This document shows, piece after piece, positions 18,560 to 26,855 of a stretch of 64,000 nt of DNA; the first letter of the stretch is position 1, and each line of letters begins with the position of its first letter. Source of the stretch: Crocinitomicaceae bacterium (GTDB lineage Bacteria > Bacteroidota > Bacteroidia > Flavobacteriales_D > Crocinitomicaceae); the NCBI GenBank assembly GCA_023957475.1, contig JAMLHA010000008.1, positions 62,001 to 126,000 of the forward strand, in the 5' to 3' direction. A program made the position numbers and the translations under genes. A model generated the notes under the pieces. That model searched no databases, was not told the DNA's origin, and was given only the letters and a program-made list of their open reading frames with translations.

Positions 18560-19339
18560 TTATTTAAGAGAACGTAAAACAGTAATTACAACAATTCCAC
18601 TAGATAATATCGTGATAACAGGAGCAACCTCCTTGATAAGTTCTTTCGTAATTTGTGGGTTTGGTTCAATGTAGATATAATCATTTGCTTGAACAATCAT
18701 ATCTGCATATTTTAATCCATCAATAGTTGAAAGGTCTATAAGATAAACAACACGTTTATCACCAACTCTGCGCATCAATTTTACTTTTTTTGCTTTCCCT
18801 CTTTCGGTGATACCTCCAGCCTGTGCAATTGCTTCGACAAGTGTTGTATTGTTATTTACCAAATTTATAACTTTTGCATCGCTTCCATTTCCTGGAAAAA
18901 CAACTACTCGCTGATTTGTAATTTGTACTTGTACAAATGGATTGTTGTATTCTTTGCTGTATAAGTCTTCAAATAAATCTTCACATTCTGTGATTGATAA
19001 GCCCTCGATTTTTACCTTTCCAATTTTAGGCAATTCAACAGAACCATCGCGACGAACTAAATATTCTATGCTTTGACCTCCTCCAACGCTTTTTTGCGAA
19101 ACATCGGCATTATTGGTCAACAAGATTTCTCCTTCATTCGTATATAATTGAAATGAAACCTTATCATCAACAGAAATTAAATAATCGGTTGTTGGATTCA
19201 TTGGTATGGAATCCCGATAGGTTTTATCACCTTTAGCTTCTTTAAACATAATGTTTGAGTTAATACCACAACTGGATAAAAACGCCACTGTAAAAAGAAG
19301 CAAGAAAAGAAGTCTTAATATATGGTTTTTAAATAACAT
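18560..19339 (-). CDS. Wza-like polysaccharide export lipoprotein
   Basis: A 259-residue lipoprotein with an N-terminal signal and lipobox FLSSC. A polysaccharide export domain follows (YLISVDDKVSFQLYTNEGEI, YLVRRDGSVELPKIGKVKIE), then an SLBB-like region (LVEAIAQAGGITERGKAKKV) and a C-terminal hydrophobic segment (VAPVITILSSGIVVITVL), perhaps inserted in a membrane. It is shorter than E. coli Wza, as usual in Bacteroidota. The gene overlaps the glycosyltransferase gene upstream by 11 bp and ends one base before the tyrosine-kinase gene, so both are in one operon. Confidence 0.93.
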   Translation of the reverse strand: MLFKNHILRLLFLLLFTVAFLSSCGINSNIMFKEAKGDKTYRDSIPMNPTTDYLISVDDKVSFQLYTNEGEILLTNNADVSQKSVGGGQSIEYLVRRDGSVELPKIGKVKIEGLSITECEDLFEDLYSKEYNNPFVQVQITNQRVVVFPGNGSDAKVINLVNNNTTLVEAIAQAGGITERGKAKKVKLMRRVGDKRVVYLIDLSTIDGLKYADMIVQANDYIYIEPNPQITKELIKEVAPVITILSSGIVVITVLRSLK

Positions 19340-20510
19340 TTTTTTCTTTCAAAAGTTTAAAGTACAATTCTTTAACGTCTTTAACTAAACGGGAATAATG
19401 AAAATTGTCTTTAACAAATTCCCATCCCGATTCTGCTAGTTGTTTGCGTAAAGAATCATCTTCAATTAATTCTGTTAATTTCTCAATATACTCACTTTTC
19501 GTGTTTGAGGTTACAATAATACCTGTTTTTTTGTTAATGACAACATCTTTTACCCCGCCAACATCGGTTGAAAGTACCGGAACATTGGCTGCTTCGGCTT
19601 CAATTAGACTTACTGGTGTTCCTTCATTTTTAGAACACAAACAGACTAAATCCATACCTGGATTAAACTCATCAATCTCTTTTATCCACGATGTAAGCTC
19701 AAATTGAATGTGGTTTGGCCAATTGTAATTGTTAATCGTTTGCTCGATAATTCCTCGTTCTGTACCGTCTCCAACAATGAAAACACGAATTGATTTAGAG
19801 GTCTTTTTCACTACTTCTTGCAGCACTTCTATGAAAAAAATGTGGTTTTTTATTGGAGCCAATCTTCCTGTTATTGCAATAGCAATTTCATCTTCTTTTA
19901 GCTTGTATTTTGACCTAGTTTTTATTCTATTACTTTCTATGTTGGTATGAAATTTTGTTAGGTCAAATCCCAATGGAACAATATGCGTTTGATTGCCTTT
20001 GCAGATTTTATATTTGTTGACAAGCTCCTCTTTTTGAAGCGGTGAAATGGCAATGATAGCATTGCTGCTTTTTGCTAAATTTCGTTCAATGGTTTTATAA
20101 ACAGAAGTTTTTAAAGGGTTAAAATAACCATCAAATACATGCCCGTGATAAGTGTGCACAATGATTGGAACTTTGGCAGACTTAGCGGCTCTTCTTCCCA
20201 ATGCACCTGCTTTGGCAGCATGGGTATGTACAATGTCGGGCTGAAACTCCTTGATTATTTCTTTGATTCGTTTATAAGCTTTGCGATCTGACTGAATATT
20301 GGGTATTCGCTGCATTTCGGGTAGCAACACTGGTTTTACTCCATATTGATCAAGAATGTGCAATGAATCTGCTTCACCTTCCTCTGGTAATCCGCCAATT
20401 AATAAGGTCTCAAACTCATCTCCTAAGAATTTTGTTAGGAACGTGGCATTATAAGTAGGTCCCCCTAAATTAAAGCGGTTTATGATTCTGAGTACTTTAA
20501 TCTTTTTCAC
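19329..20510 (-). CDS. Glycosyltransferase family 4
   Basis: A 393-residue GT-B fold enzyme. The N-terminal domain begins KVLRIINRFNLGGPTYNATF and contains PDIVHTHAAKAGALGRRAAK and VPIIVHTYHGHVFDGYF. The C-terminal nucleotide-sugar domain has AITGRLAPIKNHIFFIEVLQ, VFIVGDGTERG and the EAxxxxxP-type block SLIEAEAANVPVLSTDVGG. It probably transfers a sugar during synthesis of the capsule or exopolysaccharide. It is the first gene of the five-gene operon. Donor and acceptor are unknown. Confidence 0.92.
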   Translation of the reverse strand: MKKIKVLRIINRFNLGGPTYNATFLTKFLGDEFETLLIGGLPEEGEADSLHILDQYGVKPVLLPEMQRIPNIQSDRKAYKRIKEIIKEFQPDIVHTHAAKAGALGRRAAKSAKVPIIVHTYHGHVFDGYFNPLKTSVYKTIERNLAKSSNAIIAISPLQKEELVNKYKICKGNQTHIVPLGFDLTKFHTNIESNRIKTRSKYKLKEDEIAIAITGRLAPIKNHIFFIEVLQEVVKKTSKSIRVFIVGDGTERGIIEQTINNYNWPNHIQFELTSWIKEIDEFNPGMDLVCLCSKNEGTPVSLIEAEAANVPVLSTDVGGVKDVVINKKTGIIVTSNTKSEYIEKLTELIEDDSLRKQLAESGWEFVKDNFHYSRLVKDVKELYFKLLKEKNVI

Positions 20511-20546
20511 AATTCGATAATGGCAAAATTTTTGCAGTGTATATTA

Positions 20547-20554
20547 CAAAAATA
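20547..20554 (-). promoter_or_regulatory. -7 box (TATTTTTG) of the polysaccharide operon
   Basis: On the minus strand TATTTTTG fits TAnnTTTG exactly and lies 37 bp upstream of the glycosyltransferase start at 20510. No TTG is seen at the usual -33 spacing, so support is partial. Confidence 0.45.
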
Positions 20555-20592
20555 GTGTAGATTTATTAATTTTCTACCTAAAATTGAATAAA

Positions 20593-22053
20593 ATGAAGAA
20601 TATATTTAATAAGTTGTTGATTTTGACAGTGCTATTTTTTAGCAATGTTGTCAACTTTTATGCGCAGGAAACCGAAATACTTCAAAAATTCAAAAGTTTT
20701 TCTGGTTTCAAAGAAGCTGCAATTGGAATTTATGCAATTGATATCAATACCAATGAGGTGATTTATAACTATCAAAGTGATAAACTTTTGTCACCAGCTT
20801 CGACAACCAAATTGTTTTCAACGGCGTTTGCTTTGGAAGAATTAGGTCCTAATTATTCTCCCAAGACAGCTATTTATTACAATGGTTCAATTACAGATAG
20901 CGTTTTAAAAGGCGATCTTTGGATAATTGGAGGAGGTGATATGTCACTGGGTAGCAGGTATTTTGAGCAACAAAAAAGAGATACATTTTTATACTATTGG
21001 GCAAAGGCCGTAAAAAGCAGTGGTATTCATAAAATTGAAGGCAATGTGTATGTTGATGCATCAAAATTTGGGTACGAAGGCACGCCTGATGGTTGGTTAT
21101 GGGAAGATATTGGAAATTATTATGGTGCACATTACACAGGAGCGATGATTTATGACAATATTTTAGAATACCATTTTAAAACTTCCGCATCGGGTAATAG
21201 AACTAAATTGATTGCGACTGTTCCCCAGTTGGATGCGCTTACTTTTAAAAACAATGTAATAGCTTCATCGAGAGGTGGTGATCATTCTTACATCTATGGC
21301 TCTGCTTATTCGTATGATAGAGAGGGGAGAGGTACATTGCCTCAAAATGTAGCTGATTTTACAGTAAAGGGAAGTTTACCCGATCCAGAGTTTACGTTGG
21401 GACAAGAATTTAAACGTGTTTTAAGTGAATGCAACATTGTTGTTAGCGGAACAGCAAGTTCAACAAGAGTAACACCAATCGAGCAACCTCAATCGACATG
21501 GGTAAAAGTACTTGATTATCAAGGTAAATCAATTGCTGAAATCATTAAAGCAACAAATTTTGAAAGTATTAATGTTTTTGCCGAAGGATTGATGCGTTTG
21601 CCATTGTATGAACAGAATAAAATAGCTACAACAGGCTTGTCGAGTGAGTTTATGCAGGAATATTGGAAAAAACGTTTAAATGCAGCATTTCTTTTTCTCA
21701 ATGATGGCAGTGGTTTGTCCCGATCAAATGCGATAACGGCTAAAACAATGAGTGATTTATTGGTGTATATGAGTCATTCAAAATACAGCAAAGAATACTA
21801 TCAATCCTTGCCTGTTGCAGGGGAAAGCGGCACGTTGAAGAATGTTGCTAAAAATCAAGATGCACAGGGATTAATCCATGCAAAAAGTGGAACGATGAAA
21901 CGGGTGAAATCGTATGCGGGTTATGCGGAATCGAAATCGGGGCGACGAATTGCTTTTGCCTTTATTTTAAACAATTATTCTTGTTCCAATGCACATGCAA
22001 CGAATCAAATGGAGTTGTTAATGAATGAGTTGGTGAATTTGGAGTTAAAATAA
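20593..22053 (+). CDS. dacB: D-alanyl-D-alanine carboxypeptidase/endopeptidase (PBP4 family)
   Basis: A 486-residue class C penicillin-binding protein from ATG 20593; an in-frame TTG three codons earlier is less likely. A signal peptide ends near NFYAQ. The active-site motifs are SxxK at S70-T-T-K73 (SPASTTKLF), SxN in GSGLSRSNAIT, and KSG in IHAKSGTMK. The length suits PBP4 with its inserted domain. It removes terminal D-Ala or cuts cross-links in periplasmic peptidoglycan. The 3' end overlaps the convergent ftsY by 9 bp. Confidence 0.94.
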   Translation: MKNIFNKLLILTVLFFSNVVNFYAQETEILQKFKSFSGFKEAAIGIYAIDINTNEVIYNYQSDKLLSPASTTKLFSTAFALEELGPNYSPKTAIYYNGSITDSVLKGDLWIIGGGDMSLGSRYFEQQKRDTFLYYWAKAVKSSGIHKIEGNVYVDASKFGYEGTPDGWLWEDIGNYYGAHYTGAMIYDNILEYHFKTSASGNRTKLIATVPQLDALTFKNNVIASSRGGDHSYIYGSAYSYDREGRGTLPQNVADFTVKGSLPDPEFTLGQEFKRVLSECNIVVSGTASSTRVTPIEQPQSTWVKVLDYQGKSIAEIIKATNFESINVFAEGLMRLPLYEQNKIATTGLSSEFMQEYWKKRLNAAFLFLNDGSGLSRSNAITAKTMSDLLVYMSHSKYSKEYYQSLPVAGESGTLKNVAKNQDAQGLIHAKSGTMKRVKSYAGYAESKSGRRIAFAFILNNYSCSNAHATNQMELLMNELVNLELK

Positions 22054-22995
22054 AGAATCAACAAATTCTTTTTTGTCAAATACTTGTAAGTCTTCCATTC
22101 CTTCACCTACACCGATGTATTTTACAGGAATTTTCATTTGGTCAGATATACCAATAACGACACCACCTTTGGCTGTTCCATCCAATTTTGTGATTGCTAG
22201 TGCAGAAATATCTGTAGCCAAAGAAAACTGTTTTGCTTGTTCGTAGGCATTTTGTCCGGTAGAACCATCTAAAACCAATAAAACTTCATGAGGAGCACCT
22301 GGAATCACCTTGTTCATCACCCGTTTTATTTTAGATAATTCACTCATTAAATTCACTTTATTGTGCAATCTACCAGCAGTATCGATGAACACAATATCTG
22401 CATTTTGAGATTTAGCAGATTGAAGGGTGTCAAATGCCACAGAAGCAGGATCAGCCCCCATTCCTTGTTGAACGATAGGAACGCCAACTCGCTCCGACCA
22501 AATGATTAATTGGTCAACAGCGGCAGCTCTAAACGTATCAGCAGCGCCAAGTACTACTTTTTTACCAGCTTGTTTGAATTGGTAGGCTAATTTCCCGATT
22601 GTAGTTGTCTTTCCAACACCGTTCACACCAACAACCATGACAACGTATGGGTTTCCATCCTTTTTTTCGATATCGAAATTGGTGCCGTCGATGGATTTGT
22701 TTTCTTCCAAAAGAGCAGCAATCTCTTCTTTCAGAATTTTATTAAGCTCTTCAGCGCCTAAAACTTTATCACGTGCCACACGTTCCTCAATTCTGTCAAT
22801 GATTTTTAACGTTGTTTCAACACCAACATCCGACGTAATTAATACTTCTTCAAGGTTGTCAAGAACTTCGTCATCCACCTTTGATTTCCCTACGATAGAA
22901 CGAGCAAGTTTATTAAGAAAACTTTCTTTTGTTTTCTCTAATCCTTTGTTTAAAGTTTCCTTTTTTTCTTTTGAAAATAAACCGAAAAAAGCCAT
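22045..22995 (-). CDS. ftsY: Signal recognition particle receptor FtsY
   Basis: A 316-residue SRP GTPase with a short N-terminal A region, an NG domain, and G motifs [20 protein letters not shown] (G1), [15 protein letters not shown] (G2/IBD), [16 protein letters not shown] (DTAGR) and [11 protein letters not shown] (TKLD). It docks ribosome-SRP complexes at the inner membrane. It is the last gene of an operon-like run rpmB-rpmG-DUF4295-ftsY. A hairpin lies in the 75-bp gap before it. Its end overlaps the convergent dacB. Confidence 0.97.
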   Translation of the reverse strand: MAFFGLFSKEKKETLNKGLEKTKESFLNKLARSIVGKSKVDDEVLDNLEEVLITSDVGVETTLKIIDRIEERVARDKVLGAEELNKILKEEIAALLEENKSIDGTNFDIEKKDGNPYVVMVVGVNGVGKTTTIGKLAYQFKQAGKKVVLGAADTFRAAAVDQLIIWSERVGVPIVQQGMGADPASVAFDTLQSAKSQNADIVFIDTAGRLHNKVNLMSELSKIKRVMNKVIPGAPHEVLLVLDGSTGQNAYEQAKQFSLATDISALAITKLDGTAKGGVVIGISDQMKIPVKYIGVGEGMEDLQVFDKKEFVDSLF

Positions 22996-23013
22996 AATTT
23001 ATAAAATAAGAAA

Positions 23014-23042
23014 AGCTTTCACTCTAGTAAAGAATGAAAGCT
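23014..23042 (-). terminator. Hairpin between DUF4295 gene and ftsY (possible attenuator)
   Basis: AGCTTTCA and TGAAAGCT form an 8-bp stem with a 13-nt loop. On the minus strand it is followed by TTTTC then TTATTTT. It lies between the stop at 23071 and the ftsY start at 22995, so it could partly terminate transcripts from the ribosomal genes. Confidence 0.45.
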
Positions 23043-23070
23043 AATTTTTTTAGAATTTAACAATTAAGAA

Positions 23071-23223
23071 TTAGTTTTTACTAAACCACTCCTTAACTTT
23101 CTCGTTAAGAACTACTTCTTCTTTAAATGAATAAGTACCTTTTTCGTTCTTAGACATTTTAATCACTTTTGTGTGAGCTTTACCCCCTCCTTTTTGAAGT
23201 GATGCTACTACTTTCTTTGCCAT
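23071..23223 (-). CDS. DUF4295 family small protein
   Basis: A 50-residue basic protein from ATG 23223 to TAA 23071, beginning MAKKVVASLQKGGGKAHTKV and ending VKEWFSKN. This matches the DUF4295 family, a Bacteroidota-specific small protein encoded directly after rpmG. It lies 9 bp downstream of rpmG in the same operon. Its composition and position suggest a ribosome-associated or auxiliary translation protein, but its role is not established. Confidence 0.92.
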   Translation of the reverse strand: MAKKVVASLQKGGGKAHTKVIKMSKNEKGTYSFKEEVVLNEKVKEWFSKN

Positions 23224-23232
23224 AACTCAATC

Positions 23233-23418
23233 TTATTTAATTTCCTTATGAACCGTATAACGCTTCAATACAGGATTGTATTTTTTAATTTCGATTCTAT
23301 CCGGAGTATTTTTTCTATTCTTCGTTGTAATATAACGAGAAGTACCCGGCATTCCTGATTCTTTGTGCTCTGTGCACTCAAGAATAACTTGAATTCTATT
23401 TCCTTTTGCTTTTGCCAT
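23233..23418 (-). CDS. rpmG: 50S ribosomal protein L33
   Basis: A 61-residue L33 ([20 protein letters not shown]; central [20 protein letters not shown]; ending RYTVHKEIK). Only one Cys is present, so this is the zinc-free (C-) form. It sits between rpmB (51 bp upstream) and the DUF4295 gene (9 bp downstream). Confidence 0.97.
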   Translation of the reverse strand: MAKAKGNRIQVILECTEHKESGMPGTSRYITTKNRKNTPDRIEIKKYNPVLKRYTVHKEIK

Positions 23419-23469
23419 TTTTCAATTGTTTTCGTCTTACCCTTTAAGCATCTTTCGGGAAGCCGGATT

Positions 23470-23706
23470 TTATTTTAAATATCCTTTTTCGCGAGCTTCT
23501 TTTACACACGCGCTAATTCCTTTTTTAGTAACCGTTCTCAACGCTGAAGTAGATATCTTCAATGTGATGTAACGATCTTCTTCTGGAAGATAAAATTTCT
23601 TAGTTACCAAGTTTGGTAAAAATCTTCTCTTTGTTTTGCGGTTTGAGTGAGAAACATTGTTTCCGACCATTACCGACTTTCCTGTAAGTTGACAAACTTT
23701 TGACAT
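23470..23706 (-). CDS. rpmB: 50S ribosomal protein L28
   Basis: A 78-residue L28 with [35 protein letters not shown] and the typical C-terminal [13 protein letters not shown]. It is the first gene of the rpmB-rpmG-DUF4295-ftsY run and has a candidate promoter directly upstream. Confidence 0.97.
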   Translation of the reverse strand: MSKVCQLTGKSVMVGNNVSHSNRKTKRRFLPNLVTKKFYLPEEDRYITLKISTSALRTVTKKGISACVKEAREKGYLK

Positions 23707-23748
23707 TTCTTAATTGTATATTAATCCTAAAAATTCTAAAATGGGGTG

Positions 23749-23779
23749 CAAATTAAGTGATTATTCTACACAAATCCAA
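23749..23779 (-). promoter_or_regulatory. Candidate promoter for rpmB (TTG-N20-TTAATTTG)
   Basis: On the minus strand TTG (23779-23777) is 20 bp from TTAATTTG (23756-23749), one mismatch from TAnnTTTG. It ends 43 bp upstream of the rpmB start. Confidence 0.4.
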
Positions 23780-23846
23780 ATTTAAAACTTTATTTTTTTA
23801 ACTTTTAACTATTTCTATGTTAATAACTCTTTTATCTACGTGGTTT

Positions 23847-25082
23847 TTAGCCAATAGAAGAAAGATTTTTTATTTTCTCTGAATGTGAAATTTTTCCTGG
23901 ATATTGCTCTAAAGCGACTTTTAAACAGGTTATCGCATTCTTTAATGATTCTTTATTCAATACATAAGCCAATCGAACTTGATCTTTTCCAACACCTTTT
24001 GTTGAATAAAAACCACTTGCTGGCGCCATCATCACTGTTTGACCTTCGTATTCAAATTCTTCAAGCAACCATTGGCAAAATTTATCTGCATCATCAACTG
24101 GTAGTTTTGCAACACAGTAAAAAGCTCCACTCGGTTTTGGACAAAATACACCTGGAATGCTATTTAACCCGTTGTAAAGAACATCTCTTCTTTCTACATA
24201 TTCTTTAATAACTTCGTCAAAATAGGATTGTGGCGTGTCTAAAGCTGCTTCTGCTCCAATTTGTTCAATGGTTGGCGGTGAAAGACGTGCTTGTGCAAAT
24301 TTCATGATACCAGCCATGAATTCTTTGTTCTTAGAAACAATCACTCCAATTCTTGCTCCACACATAGAGTAACGCTTAGAAACAGAGTCAATCATAATCG
24401 CATTGTCTTCAATTCCGTTTAAGTTCATTACCGAATGTGGTGTTGCACCGTCGTAACAAAATTCACGATAGACTTCATCTGAAAATAAGTAAATATTGTG
24501 TTTTTTAACGATTTCTGCCAATTGCTCCAACTCCTTTTTGCTATACAAATAGCCTGTAGGATTGCCTGGGTTGCAAATGACAATCGCTTTTGTTTTGGGT
24601 GTAATCTTTTTCTCAATTTCTTCTATTGGAGGCAATGCAAATCCGTCTTCAATGTGTGAAGTTACCGGAACGATTTTAACTCCTGCTAAAACTGCAAATC
24701 CATTGTAATTGGCATAAAAAGGTTCTGGAATGATGACTTCATCACCCGGATTACAAGCAGTCATAAAACCAAATGTAATGGCTTCAGAACCTCCAACGGT
24801 AACGATTAAATCTTCAACAGTTATATGAATTCCAATAGTTTGATAATAGGCAGCTAATTTATTTCTGTAGGAAGCAATTCCTGCCGAATGGCTGTATTCC
24901 AAAACGTCTATATTGGCGTTCTTCATGGCTGCAATAGCTGTTTCAGGTGTTTTGATATCAGGTTGACCAATGTTTAAGTGATAAATCTTTATCCCCTTAG
25001 CTTGTGCTTTATCTGCATAAGGAACAAGTCTTCTAATTGGAGAAGAAGGCATATCGCTAGCTTTCTGTGATATATTTGGCAT
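23847..25082 (-). CDS. PLP-dependent class I/II aminotransferase
   Basis: A 411-residue aminotransferase from ATG 25082 (MPNISQKASDMPSSPIRRLV); 37 further in-frame codons upstream run into the divergent MFS promoter and lack family sequence. Fold-type I signatures are YHLNIGQPDIKTP, VTVGGSEAITFGFMTACNPG, AIVICNPGNPTGYLYSKKEL, the aspartate in LFSDEVYREF and the PLP lysine in DSVSKRYSMCGARIG. It resembles aspartate/aromatic aminotransferases of subgroup I. The exact amino-acid substrate cannot be told. It stands alone, divergent from the exporter gene. Confidence 0.92.
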   Translation of the reverse strand: MPNISQKASDMPSSPIRRLVPYADKAQAKGIKIYHLNIGQPDIKTPETAIAAMKNANIDVLEYSHSAGIASYRNKLAAYYQTIGIHITVEDLIVTVGGSEAITFGFMTACNPGDEVIIPEPFYANYNGFAVLAGVKIVPVTSHIEDGFALPPIEEIEKKITPKTKAIVICNPGNPTGYLYSKKELEQLAEIVKKHNIYLFSDEVYREFCYDGATPHSVMNLNGIEDNAIMIDSVSKRYSMCGARIGVIVSKNKEFMAGIMKFAQARLSPPTIEQIGAEAALDTPQSYFDEVIKEYVERRDVLYNGLNSIPGVFCPKPSGAFYCVAKLPVDDADKFCQWLLEEFEYEGQTVMMAPASGFYSTKGVGKDQVRLAYVLNKESLKNAITCLKVALEQYPGKISHSEKIKNLSSIG

Positions 25083-25175
25083 TACTTGAAATTTTAGATT
25101 GCAAAGATAGGGTTTTAATTGGTAGAAATTTGAAAATAATGGTAAAATATTCTTTAAAAAAGGAGTGGTTAAAAA

Positions 25176-25205
25176 TTGCTTTTGTTTAATCATCGTTTAA
25201 CTTTG
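25176..25205 (+). promoter_or_regulatory. Promoter for MFS exporter (TTG-N19-TAACTTTG)
   Basis: TTG (25176-25178), a 19-bp spacer, and a perfect -7 box TAACTTTG (25198-25205). It predicts a transcript start near 25212, which excludes an in-frame TTG start at 25176 and supports the GTG at 25224. Confidence 0.65.
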
Positions 25206-25223
25206 TTGTTTTATTTTTTACTC

Positions 25224-26480
25224 GTGGAAAAATTAGACCCTTATGCAGCATTGCGGTTCAAAGAGTTTCGGTTGTTTATGATCGTACGTTTTGCACTCAT
25301 TTTTGCTTGGACCATGCAATTTATCATCATTGAATGGCAAGTGTATGTAATGACAAAAGATCCTTTTTCTTTGGGGTTAATTGGCTTGGCTGAAATCATT
25401 CCTGCTCTGTCGATGGCTCTTTTTGCTGGACATATTGTGGATCAAAGTGAGAAAAGAAATTTATTGATTAAATGTATTGCTGCTTTTAGTGCAATAAGTT
25501 TTGGATTGTTTGTTTTGACACTGCCATCTGTTTTATCCATGTATTCTACTACGTTTATTTTAACGTGTATCTATATCCTCATCTTTTTTGGTGGTATAAT
25601 TCGCTCTTTTTTAGGACCCAGTATTTTTTCGCTTGTTTCACTAATTGTTCCCAAACATGTTTACCCGAATGCTGCCACTTGGAGTAGCTCTGTATGGCAA
25701 ATTGGTTCGGTTGCAGGACCTGCTCTTGGAGGTGTGGCAATTCATATTTTTGGCGTACACTGGTCGCTATGTTTTGTTTTTTTCTGTGCGTTAATTGCAG
25801 TTGGTGTACTCACTCAAGTTGAAAGGAAACCTATTTTAAATCCCAAAATTGGCGAACCTATCTTTGAAAGTTTAAAAGTTGGCTTGAATTTTGTATTTAA
25901 AACTAAAGAAATTTTAGGCGCGTTGTCGTTGGACATGATTGCGGTGTTGTTTGGTGGGGCGGTTGCTTTGTTGCCTGTTTTTGCTCAAGATATTTTAGAA
26001 GTGGGCTCACAAGGATTTGGTCTTTTGCGAGCGGCTCCTGCTGTAGGTGCTTTTATCACGCTTATTGCAACAGCTTATTTACCAATTGCGCAGCGAGCGG
26101 GTAAAAAATTACTCATAGCCGTTTTTGTATTTGGGGTGAGCATCATTGCTTTTGGTTTATCAAAGGTGTTTTGGATTTCATTGCTTGCTTTATTTGTTAG
26201 TGGCGTTGCAGATGGTGTTTCTGTTGTGATACGCCAAACGATTTTGCAATTAAAAACTCCTGAAGACATGAAAGGTAGGGTGTCTTCTGTTAATTCCATG
26301 TTTGTTGGTTCTTCAAACGAATTAGGTGCATTTGAAAGTGGAGTAGCAGCTAAATTATTAGGACCTGTTGTTGCCGTTGTTTTTGGTGGAGTTATGACTT
26401 TGTTGACTGTTGGTGCAACAACTGTAGTATCGCCAACTTTCCGCAAGTTAGATTTAACAAAGGATATGGAGGAGAATTAG
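25224..26480 (+). CDS. MFS transporter, EntS-like (DHA3) exporter
   Basis: About 418 residues from GTG 25224 (EKLDPYAALRFKEFRLFMIV), with twelve predicted membrane segments. The pattern DPYAALRxxxFRxF at the N-terminus, the MFS loop AGHIVDQSEKRN, and the C-terminal DGVSVVIRQTILQLKTPEDM are typical of the MFS_3/EntS-type efflux family. It probably exports a small molecule with proton exchange; the substrate is unknown. It has its own promoter and is divergent from the aminotransferase. The 3' end is followed at once by a short lipoprotein-like frame. Confidence 0.9.
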   Translation: MEKLDPYAALRFKEFRLFMIVRFALIFAWTMQFIIIEWQVYVMTKDPFSLGLIGLAEIIPALSMALFAGHIVDQSEKRNLLIKCIAAFSAISFGLFVLTLPSVLSMYSTTFILTCIYILIFFGGIIRSFLGPSIFSLVSLIVPKHVYPNAATWSSSVWQIGSVAGPALGGVAIHIFGVHWSLCFVFFCALIAVGVLTQVERKPILNPKIGEPIFESLKVGLNFVFKTKEILGALSLDMIAVLFGGAVALLPVFAQDILEVGSQGFGLLRAAPAVGAFITLIATAYLPIAQRAGKKLLIAVFVFGVSIIAFGLSKVFWISLLALFVSGVADGVSVVIRQTILQLKTPEDMKGRVSSVNSMFVGSSNELGAFESGVAAKLLGPVVAVVFGGVMTLLTVGATTVVSPTFRKLDLTKDMEEN

Positions 26481-26485
26481 GAGGG

Positions 26486-26659
26486 GTGAGGTCTATCTTT
26501 CTTAATTGTTTAGTGTCCTTATTTTTTTTGGTTTCGTGTGGGAGTAAGAAACGATATGTAGGTAGAGCAAATTACTTGATTATAGTCCGTGATATGTTAT
26601 TTCTTTTTATTCATTACACTATTAACGAAAAACTTTCTATTTTTTACCTAAAGAGTTAA
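26486..26659 (+). pseudogene. Short lipoprotein-like reading frame, possible gene relic
   Basis: A frame from GTG 26486 to TAA 26657-26659 (57 codons) begins with a convincing lipoprotein signal: RSIFLNCLVSLFFLVSC then GSKKRYVGRANY. The GTG is preceded by GGAGGGG, a strong purine-rich stretch. After about residue 28 the sequence loses protein character (hydrophobic, AT-rich), as if the 3' part of a lipoprotein gene were lost or replaced. It starts 6 bp after the MFS stop. It could instead be a real tiny lipoprotein or chance. Confidence 0.35.
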
Positions 26660-26743
26660 TTGATATAAAATACCGCTCTGAGCATACGGTGATAAGGTAT
26701 TAGATAGTAGGAAAACATAAAACAATCTAATCAATTAGTCATT
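26660..26743. other. Intergenic stretch without recognised content
   Basis: This AT-rich piece of the 375-bp gap before the dipeptidase gene shows no gene, hairpin or clear promoter. It leads into the octamer repeats. Confidence 0.4.
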
Positions 26744-26813
26744 AAGTCAACTGTCAATAAATCATCAAATCATCAAATCATCAAATCATCAAGTCAACTG
26801 TCATCAAGTCAAC
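26744..26813. repeat. Four AAATCATC octamers flanked by a 13-bp direct repeat
   Basis: AAGTCAACTGTCA occurs exactly at 26744-26756 and 26791-26803. Between them are four tandem AAATCATC units (26759-26790). A further AAGTCAAC follows at 26806-26813. A near-consensus -7 box, TATCTTTA (26824-26831), lies just after, 25 bp before the dipeptidase start. Confidence 0.75.
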
Positions 26814-26855
26814 AAAAAACAACTATCTTTACAAAGAATAAAGAAGTATATAAGT

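Noticed and set aside
26759-26790. Four octamers considered as a CRISPR array
   Set aside because: Units are contiguous, 8 bp long, with no spacers, and there are no cas genes.
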